Source of the DNA: SMAG-U1939 sp036376595
GTDB lineage: Bacteria > Chloroflexota > Ktedonobacteria > Ktedonobacterales > JADMIN01
Direction: 5' to 3'
Assembly: GCA_036376595.1 (NCBI GenBank)
Contig: DASVAA010000187.1
Coordinates: 1 to 10,626, forward strand
Length of the DNA: 10,626 nucleotides
Under the pieces are notes generated by a model, which saw only the letters and a program-made list of their open reading frames with translations, ran no database searches and had not been told where the DNA came from. Made by a program: the position numbers and the translations under genes. Shown here in pieces: positions 4,614 through 10,626 of the stretch (its first letter is position 1; each line of letters starts with the position of its first letter).

Positions 4614-6563
4614 ATGACGAGACTCCTGGATACCATTGACCACCCCGATCAGCTCAAATCGCTCTCACCCGCGCAGCTCAAGCGGTTGGCCAGAGAAATA
4701 CGGCAGGAGATCATCGAGACGGTTGCCCTGCGCGGTGGGCACCTGGCACCCAATCTCGGCACCGTCGAGCTAACCCTCGCGCTACACATCGCCTTCGATG
4801 CCCCGCACGACAAGCTGGTCTGGGACATCGGCCACCAGGCGTATCCCCACAAGCTCGTCACCGGCCGCCGCGACCGCTTCCGCACGATCAAGCAGTTGGG
4901 CGGCATCTCCGGCTACCTGCGGCGCGACGAGAGCGAATACGACGCCTTCGGTGCCAGCCACGCCAGCACCTCGATCTCGGCGGCCCTCGGCATGGCGGCG
5001 GCACGCGACATCAAGGGTGACGATTACAAGGTGGTGGCGATCATCGGCGACGGCGCGCTCACCGGTGGCATGGCGCTCGAGGCGATCAACAACGCCGGGG
5101 CGATGCAGCGCGATCTGATCATCGTGCTCAACGACAACGACAAGAGCATCTCCGATAACGTCGGCGCACTGCATACCTACCTCAACCGGCTGCGCGTGGA
5201 CCGCCACTACCGCCAATTGCGCGATGCTGCCGGCCATGTGCTCGACCACGTCCCCGGCGGCACGCTCGCCAAGGGTGTGGCGGGGCGCTCGGTGCGCAGC
5301 GCCAAGGAGTTCGTGCTACCCAGCAAGAGCAGCGTGGTCTTCGAGGAGCTGGGCTTTACTTTCCTCGGCCCTTTTGATGGGCACAACACCGAGGAGCTGG
5401 TCGAGGTCTTCACGACAGCCAGGCAGATGCGCGGCCCGATCATGATCCAGGTGATCACCAAGAAGGGCCTGGGCGCGCCATTTGCCGAGGCCGACCCCAC
5501 CAAGTTCCACGGCCCCGGCGCCTATGATCCGGTCACCGGCGAGATGAAGAAGAAGCCCGGCGAGCCGCCCAAGTACCAGGATGTGTTCGCCGAGGCACTG
5601 GTCGAGCTGGCCGACCGCGACCCCGCCATCGTCGGTATCACCGCCGCGATGGCCGAGGGCACGTCGCTCTGCAAGTTCCAGCAGGCGCATCCCGAGCGCT
5701 ACTTCGACGTCGGCATCTGCGAGCAGCACGCCGTCACCTTCGCCGCCGGCCTGGCCTGCGAGGGTCTGATGCCGGTCGCCGCGATCTATTCGACCTTCAT
5801 GCAGCGCGCCTTCGATCAGGTGCTCCACGACGTCTGCGTGCAGAACCTGCACGTGATCTTCCCGATGGACCGCGCGGGCATCGTCGGCGAGGACGGTCAG
5901 ACGCAGCACGGCGTCTTCGACATCGGCTTCATGCGCATGATGCCCAACATGAAGGTGATGGCACCCAAGGACGAGAACGAGCTGCGCCACATGCTCTACA
6001 CGGCGCTGACGCTTGACGGTCCCGTCGCACTGCGCTACCCACGCGGCAGCGGTGCGGGCGTGCCGCTGGAGCACGACTTCAAGGTGCTGCCGGTGGGCAA
6101 GGCCGAGCTGCTCACCCCGGAGGACGAGATCGCGCGCGCCGAGGTGGCGATTCTGGGCTACGGCAACATGGTGGCGCCCGCGCTCCAGGCGGCGCATGAG
6201 CTGGCCGCCGAGGACGGCATCCACGCGGTGGCCGTCAACGCGCGCTGGGCCAAGCCGCTCGACGAGGAGCTGATCGTGCGGCTAGCGCGGGCGACGGGGG
6301 CGCTGGTGACGGTAGAGGACCACATGGCGGCGACGGGCTTTGGCAGCGCGGTAGCCGAGCTGCTACACGCGCGCGGCCTGCACGATGTGAAGCTGGCGAT
6401 CATCGGCCTGCCTGACAAGTTTGTCGAGCACGGCGCGCCGGCGATCCTGCGCGAGCTCTACGGCCTCACGTCGGGACACGTCAAAGATGTCGTGCGCCAG
6501 CTCGTGCGTCCCGGCGCGCACAGCGGCTACCCGGTCACCAAGACCGTCGAAACCAGCCATTAG
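4614..6563 (+). CDS. dxs: 1-deoxy-D-xylulose-5-phosphate synthase
   Basis: This 649-residue thiamine-diphosphate enzyme condenses pyruvate with glyceraldehyde 3-phosphate, the first step of the MEP route to isoprenoids, in the cytoplasm. The order is typical: H43 in GGHLAPNLGT, HQAYPHK (74-80), the ThDP/metal motif GDGALTGGMALEAINNAG (145-162), the linker, then the pyrimidine-binding half with DVGICEQHAVTFAAGLA (365-381, catalytic E370), YSTFMQRAFDQ (Y392, R398), MDRAGIVGEDGQ (R420, D427), RYPRG, and a transketolase C-terminal domain. Residue numbers from about 370 to 430 coincide with those of the E. coli enzyme. Position 431, a catalytic His in E. coli, is Gln here, with His next to it (TQHG). 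The start ATG 4614 follows GGAGGAG (4596-4602) by 11 bases; an in-frame GTG at 4587 lacks a well-placed site. It forms a single-gene unit with its own promoter and terminator. Confidence 0.96.
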   Translation: MTRLLDTIDHPDQLKSLSPAQLKRLAREIRQEIIETVALRGGHLAPNLGTVELTLALHIAFDAPHDKLVWDIGHQAYPHKLVTGRRDRFRTIKQLGGISGYLRRDESEYDAFGASHASTSISAALGMAAARDIKGDDYKVVAIIGDGALTGGMALEAINNAGAMQRDLIIVLNDNDKSISDNVGALHTYLNRLRVDRHYRQLRDAAGHVLDHVPGGTLAKGVAGRSVRSAKEFVLPSKSSVVFEELGFTFLGPFDGHNTEELVEVFTTARQMRGPIMIQVITKKGLGAPFAEADPTKFHGPGAYDPVTGEMKKKPGEPPKYQDVFAEALVELADRDPAIVGITAAMAEGTSLCKFQQAHPERYFDVGICEQHAVTFAAGLACEGLMPVAAIYSTFMQRAFDQVLHDVCVQNLHVIFPMDRAGIVGEDGQTQHGVFDIGFMRMMPNMKVMAPKDENELRHMLYTALTLDGPVALRYPRGSGAGVPLEHDFKVLPVGKAELLTPEDEIARAEVAILGYGNMVAPALQAAHELAAEDGIHAVAVNARWAKPLDEELIVRLARATGALVTVEDHMAATGFGSAVAELLHARGLHDVKLAIIGLPDKFVEHGAPAILRELYGLTSGHVKDVVRQLVRPGAHSGYPVTKTVETSH

Positions 6564-6582
6564 CCCCTGGCGAGACAACACG

Positions 6583-6625
6583 CGCCTCCCCTCCTGCGAG
6601 TGACCGGGGAGGCGTTGCTCTATAT
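6583..6625 (+). terminator. Rho-independent terminator of dxs
   Basis: CGCCTCCCC (6583-6591) and GGGGAGGCG (6606-6614) form a perfect 9-bp GC-rich stem with a 14-base loop, followed by TTGCTCTATAT. It lies about 20 bases after the dxs stop. Confidence 0.85.
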
Positions 6626-6702
6626 CGCGGCATGACGAGATGGGGCTGGCGATAGCACTGACGCGGCGGAGCGCTGCGCGCACATAATGCACGTCCTCGG
6701 CG

Positions 6703-6728
6703 CTCTCCACCCGCTCTCTCCACCCGCT
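6703..6728. repeat. Perfect 13-base tandem duplication
   Basis: CTCTCCACCCGCT occurs twice back to back (6703-6715 and 6716-6728). The ACCCGCTC part of each copy is the reverse complement of GAGCGGGT at 6800-6807, so either copy could pair with the downstream element. Confidence 0.8.
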
Positions 6729-6799
6729 CACTCCGCGGCGCCCGTCTGGCGAGGATGCGCAAGCGCCTTCCGCGTAGCCGGCAACATGCGGTGGCAGAC

Positions 6800-6815
6800 G
6801 AGCGGGTCGAGCGGG
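6800..6815. repeat. Doubled GAGCGGG, inverted relative to the upstream tandem repeat
   Basis: GAGCGGG occurs at 6800-6806 and again at 6809-6815. Both are reverse complements of CCCGCTC at 6710-6716 and 6723-6729. The paired duplicates allow alternative stems enclosing roughly 70 to 90 bases. Confidence 0.6.
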
Positions 6816-7062
6816 CCACGAAAATTCCTCCTCGCGTCAGGCGTCTACACGACGACAGCGACCGCGCGGTACATGGTCGCAGCTCGCAACGGCAGGGCAT
6901 AGACCGTGCGAGTGATGGCCGTGTATCCGCGGCGGTATGATGCTGTTATGAGGGTAGTCATGCTCTCGTTACCGCAGACGACGAGCCGCCGTCATATCGG
7001 CAGAACTGCCCCAGCGCAGGGGGATCCAACAGGACGCCCCCGACCAATGCGCGCGGAGCGGT

Positions 7063-7782
7063 ATGCGCAAGCAGAGGCAGAGGCAGAGAGTCTTGGTTAC
7101 GGCACGCCCCCCGCATCCCGGCACGCGGCGCTACACCCGCCACGTGGTTTATGAGCTGGCCCGCAGCATCCGCGAGCGCGATGTGCTGACGTACGAACAC
7201 TGCCGCCGCGTCGGCGTCTACGTCAGCCGTTTAGCCCGCGAGATGGGCTGGTCGCGCCGCGCCGCGCACGATCTGGCGCTCGCCGCGCTGGTCCATGACC
7301 TCGGCAAGACGTGGATTCAGAACGCTATCCTGCACAAAGACTCCGCCCTCTCCTCCGACGAGCGCGCCGAGATGGAGCGTCACCCGGTGATCGCCGCGAG
7401 CCTGCTCAGCGCCTACAACGCACCCCAGACGCTGGTGCAAGCGGTGTTGCACCACCACGAGGCGTACGACGGCCGCGGCTATCCCGACCGCCTGCATGGC
7501 GACGAGATCCCGATAGGCGCGCGTCTGCTGAGTGTGGCCGACGTCTTCGACGCCCTAACCTCCGCGCGTGCCTACAAGCCGGCGATGGATGTTGCCGCCG
7601 CGCGCGAGCGCCTGCTGGCCGGTGCGGGCACGCATTTCGATCCCGACGCCGTGGCCGCCTTCGTCGCGCTGCTCGACCGCGACCCCGACTTCCTGCTGGA
7701 GCCGCGTGTCGCCCCACTGCCGCAGCCACCGCGCACCGCGCCGACGCCAAGCTGGGTGCGCCACGATACCGCCAGCGAGTAG
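7063..7782 (+). CDS. HD-GYP domain protein, probable cyclic-di-GMP phosphodiesterase
   Basis: This is a stand-alone HD-GYP domain of 239 residues; such enzymes hydrolyse the second messenger cyclic di-GMP at a two- or three-metal centre in the cytoplasm. Metal ligands are visible in order: H46 (YEHCRRVG), H78-D79 (LVHDLGKTWI), H107 (MERHPVIA), H130-H132 (LHHHEAYDGRGYPDRL, which includes the GYP motif at 139-141) and D160 (SVADVFDALTSARAYKP). The C-terminal GTHFDPDAVAAF is also characteristic. No receiver, PAS or membrane domain is attached, unlike many relatives, so the input signal is unknown. The first 27 residues are arginine-rich, partly encoded by a GCAGAG triplicate (7071-7088), and GGAG lies only four bases before the ATG, so the start is uncertain. 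In-frame TTG 7093 or GTG 7144 are alternatives. No diguanylate cyclase is nearby. Confidence 0.9.
   Translation: MRKQRQRQRVLVTARPPHPGTRRYTRHVVYELARSIRERDVLTYEHCRRVGVYVSRLAREMGWSRRAAHDLALAALVHDLGKTWIQNAILHKDSALSSDERAEMERHPVIAASLLSAYNAPQTLVQAVLHHHEAYDGRGYPDRLHGDEIPIGARLLSVADVFDALTSARAYKPAMDVAAARERLLAGAGTHFDPDAVAAFVALLDRDPDFLLEPRVAPLPQPPRTAPTPSWVRHDTASE
7071..7088 (+). repeat. GCAGAG hexamer repeated three times
   Basis: Three perfect tandem copies of GCAGAG lie at 7071-7088, inside the assigned first codons of the HD-GYP gene, where they encode alternating Gln and Arg. Slippage here by whole units would not change the frame. Confidence 0.75.
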
Positions 7783-7787
7783 CATCG

Positions 7788-7818
7788 TTCAGTCGGCGGG
7801 CGCGCAGCGCCGTACAAT
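7788..7818 (+). promoter_or_regulatory. Possible promoter of the beta-helix protein gene
   Basis: TACAAT (7813-7818) begins 31 bases after the HD-GYP stop and shares TACAATCCA with the promoter at 3869. The only upstream candidate is TTCAGT (7788-7793), at a long 19-base spacing with three of six matches. A transcript from here would have a leader of about 135 bases. Confidence 0.3.
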
Positions 7819-7958
7819 CCACAGCAGGCGCCGTGGGATACGCCACACATGACACGCCGCCGCGTACTCGACACGACGATGAGCCGTCATTGCGTGCGCA
7901 GGGAGGGCGTCACTCGCGCCATTCCAGTTCGCACCACGCAGTTCGCGAGGAACACAGC

Positions 7959-8570
7959 ATGCTCATCGAGCACCGCGGCAAACGGCCGCGCATCCATGAA
8001 TCGGCATCCATTGCGCCGACGGCAACCATCTGCGGCGACGTCACGATCGGCGAGGAGTGCCGCGTGCTCTTCGGGGCGGTCATCACGGCCGAGGGTGGCC
8101 CGGTCGCGATCGGGCGGCAGTGCGTGGTGATGGAGAACGCCGTCATCCGCGGCACTCGCCAGCATCCGGCCCAGATCGGCCAACACGTCCTGGTTGGGCC
8201 GCGCGCTTATCTGAGCGGCTGCACCGTCGAAGACGATGTCTTCCTCGCCACCGGCGCGACGATCTTTAACGGCGCCCGCATCGGCGCGCGAGCCGAGGTG
8301 CGCATCAACGGCGTCGTCCATCTGAAGACAGTCCTGGCGCCGGACGCTCTCGTGCCGATCGGCTGGATCGCGGTTGGCGATCCGGCGCAGATTCTGCCGC
8401 CGGCCGAGCACGAGCGCGTGTGGGCGATCCAGCAGCCGCTGAACTTCCCGCGGGAGGTCTGGGGCGTGGAGCGCTCGACGGATGGCACGAGCATCATGCC
8501 GCGGATCATGAGCCGCTACACACGGGCGCTCGAACGGCACCGGGATGACACGATCCTCGACAGCGAGTAA
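7959..8570 (+). CDS. Left-handed beta-helix protein of the gamma-carbonic-anhydrase/hexapeptide-acyltransferase class, zinc ligands missing
   Basis: This 203-residue protein has hexapeptide-repeat turns from about residue 14 to 140 (ASIAPTATICGDVTIGEECR, VAIGRQCVVMENAVI, AQIGQHVLVGPRAYLSGCTV, FLATGATIFNGARIGARAEV), the left-handed beta-helix of gamma carbonic anhydrases and PaaY/YrdA-like proteins. These normally trimerise. The C-terminal 50 residues form a helical tail. Zinc-binding gamma carbonic anhydrases have a His at the position of R64 and two in an IGHxAxxHG motif; here that motif reads VGPRAYLSG, with P81 and S86, so all three ligands are absent. It is therefore more likely a sugar or acyl transferase-like or structural relative than a carbonic anhydrase; the substrate is unknown. 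The start ATG has GAGGAA at 7947-7952, six bases upstream. An open frame reaching back to 7311 only shadows the HD-GYP gene. Confidence 0.85.
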   Translation: MLIEHRGKRPRIHESASIAPTATICGDVTIGEECRVLFGAVITAEGGPVAIGRQCVVMENAVIRGTRQHPAQIGQHVLVGPRAYLSGCTVEDDVFLATGATIFNGARIGARAEVRINGVVHLKTVLAPDALVPIGWIAVGDPAQILPPAEHERVWAIQQPLNFPREVWGVERSTDGTSIMPRIMSRYTRALERHRDDTILDSE

Positions 8571-8585
8571 AGATTTCGATGCTCA

Positions 8586-8611
8586 ATCGCGGCGGCAGCT
8601 TTTGTCGCGAT
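8586..8611. other. Inverted repeat after the beta-helix protein gene
   Basis: ATCGCG (8586-8591) and CGCGAT (8606-8611) form a 6-bp stem with a 14-base loop, about 15 bases past the stop. No T run follows, so at most it is a weak or rho-assisted terminator. Confidence 0.35.
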
Positions 8612-8711
8612 GTGGTAAATCTAGAAGGTAGCCAGGCGTCGTCTGCTGTGGGCGAGCGGCGCGGGGCAAGGCACCACAAAGTGCGGCGAGCGCGAAGAAG
8701 GGGATGCCCCC

Positions 8712-9734
<1,023 letters not shown>

Positions 9735-9762
9735 TGTCGTCTATGGAGGCAGCGAGCTGGCG

Positions 9763-10626
9763 ATGAGCAGCAATCCAGAAGGCGAGACGCGCAACCCCGC
9801 TGGACGGCCCGACACGCTCCAGTACGTCAGCCGCAGCGGCATGTATGCGGTGAGCCGGCGTGTCGTGTTTTTCCGGCGCACGGTGCGCGGCGAGCCGGAC
9901 CCGACACTGCTCGCACGGCGGCCGCTGTATCTCGTCGCCGTCATCACCGCGATCGGCGCGGTGCTGCTGGCGCAGCCGCTGCTCTTCATCGGCGCGCTGC
10001 TGCTTTTCATGATCGCCATCGTGCCGGAGCTATGGTATCGTTACGGCGCGCGCGGCCTGGTGATCAGCCGCGAGCCGGAGCGTACGCGCGTGGCCTTCGG
10101 CGAGCGCGTGGGCGTGCGGGTGCGGGTGGAGAATCGCAGCCCGCTGCCGCTGCCCTGGCTGGAGATTGACGACGAGTTCCCCGAGGCGCTGCCGCTGCTC
10201 AACGCGCACGTCGGGCCGTCGCCCAAGGCGCAGCGCGTGGTGCTGGCCGGGGTGCATGCGCTGTGGGCGTATCAGCGCGTGCGGCGGCGCTATCACCTGC
10301 TGGCCTGCGCGCGTGGGCCATTCGTCTTTGGGCCCGCCAAGGTATCGCTCTCGGACCCCTTCGGCCTGCTCACGCGCGAGGTCGAGCTGCCGGCGACCGC
10401 GTCGCTGCTCGTCCACCCGATCGTGGCCCCGCTGGAGCGTTTCGGCCTGCCGCCCGACGCGCCATTCGGCGAGCGCAAGGCGCGCCGGCGCCTGCTCGAA
10501 GACCCGCTGCGGGTGATCGGCACGCGCGATTACGTGCCCGGCGACGAGCCGCGGCGCATCCACTGGAAGGCCACCGCCCGCACCGGCGCGCTGCAGAGCA
10601 AGGTCTACGAGCCGTCTACGCGCCAT
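9763..10626 (+). CDS. DUF58-domain membrane protein, 3' end outside window
   Basis: The frame is open from ATG 9763 to the right edge (288 codons) without a stop. Residues 1-50 are a polar, basic cytoplasmic leader. Residues about 54-91 form two closely spaced hydrophobic helices (LYLVAVITAIGAVLLAQ and LLFIGALLLFMIAIVP). A beta-rich region follows (VGVRVRVENRSPLPLPWLEI), a typical accessory domain of the family. The DUF58 signature is GTRDYVPGDEPRRIHWKATA, residues 253-272. Partnered with MoxR, these proteins are membrane-anchored and often continue into a von Willebrand A-like fold; their function is only loosely known. GGAGG at 9745-9749 lies 13 bases before the ATG, rather far, but the alternative in-frame ATG 9841 has no better site. 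Translation is probably coupled to the MoxR gene just upstream. Confidence 0.92.
   Translation, partial: MSSNPEGETRNPAGRPDTLQYVSRSGMYAVSRRVVFFRRTVRGEPDPTLLARRPLYLVAVITAIGAVLLAQPLLFIGALLLFMIAIVPELWYRYGARGLVISREPERTRVAFGERVGVRVRVENRSPLPLPWLEIDDEFPEALPLLNAHVGPSPKAQRVVLAGVHALWAYQRVRRRYHLLACARGPFVFGPAKVSLSDPFGLLTREVELPATASLLVHPIVAPLERFGLPPDAPFGERKARRRLLEDPLRVIGTRDYVPGDEPRRIHWKATARTGALQSKVYEPSTRH

Larger units (their letters stand above)
6564..7062. other. 499-base gene-free interval with short repeats
   Basis: Apart from the dxs terminator, I find no frame here that reads as protein on either strand; the open frames are arginine-, serine- and proline-rich shadows. The middle holds a 13-base tandem duplication (6703-6728), and its CCCGCTC core is matched by two inverted GAGCGGG copies at 6800-6815. 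TATGAT at 6936-6941 is a weak -10 candidate for the HD-GYP gene without a good -35. Possible contents are a long leader, a small RNA or decayed coding sequence; none is proven. Confidence 0.5.

Noticed and set aside
5316..6224. 302-codon minus-strand open frame inside dxs
   Set aside because: It is fully opposite conserved Dxs motifs and has the His/Val/Leu-rich composition typical of antisense to GC-rich genes.
6626..7062. tRNA, small RNA or mobile-element remnant in the large gap
   Set aside because: I found no tRNA cloverleaf with a TTC-loop signature, no transposase-like translation and no terminal inverted repeats with target duplication. The short repeats alone do not support such a call.
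7311..7958. Upstream extension of the beta-helix protein frame through the HD-GYP gene
   Set aside because: The translation is arginine-rich shadow of the HD-GYP gene; ATG 7959 has a good ribosome-binding site exactly where the fold begins.

Overview
The window is about 10.6 kb of high-GC bacterial chromosome. Its housekeeping genes (glutamate dehydrogenase end, prephenate dehydrogenase, DXP synthase, MoxR-DUF58 pair), loose gene spacing, and cyclase-like, short PIN/antitoxin and HD-GYP proteins of a style common in filamentous or thermophilic Chloroflexota suggest that phylum. That placement is an inference from protein style, not a measured result. No rRNA, tRNA, CRISPR array, transposase or phage gene was seen.

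Layout. 1-380: the last 107 residues of a glutamate dehydrogenase, closed by a rho-independent terminator. 379-1596, minus strand: three short genes. A START/AHSA1-like (SRPBCC) gene is broken by a one-base frameshift. A small antitoxin-like gene follows, then a PIN-domain (VapC-like) toxin gene that overlaps it by ATGA and is itself frameshifted near its 5' end. 1597-1785: a divergent promoter region. 1786-2706: a fusion of an XRE-type helix-turn-helix with a class III cyclase-homology domain. 2858-3754: prephenate dehydrogenase (tyrA), behind a GC-rich structured leader and ahead of a clear terminator. 3930-4307: an unrecognised 125-residue protein with its own well-formed promoter. 4614-6563: dxs, first enzyme of the MEP isoprenoid pathway, with a good sigma70-type promoter and a strong terminator. 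6564-7062: a 499-base gene-free stretch with short tandem and inverted repeats. 7063-7782: an HD-GYP cyclic-di-GMP phosphodiesterase. 7959-8570: a left-handed beta-helix protein of the gamma-carbonic-anhydrase/hexapeptide class that lacks the zinc histidines. 8712-9734 and 9763-end: a MoxR AAA+ ATPase followed by a DUF58 membrane protein that runs off the window.

How the genes relate. Apart from the toxin/antitoxin pair and the MoxR-DUF58 pair, most genes look like single transcription units with their own promoters or terminators, so this is not one large functional cluster. No complete new system is evident. The most interesting items are the XRE-cyclase fusion, which keeps its metal and transition-state residues but not the usual purine-selecting ones; the His-to-Gln change at the catalytic position 431 of Dxs; the two neighbouring frameshifted genes, one of them a toxin whose antitoxin remains intact; and the repeat-bearing gap before the HD-GYP gene.
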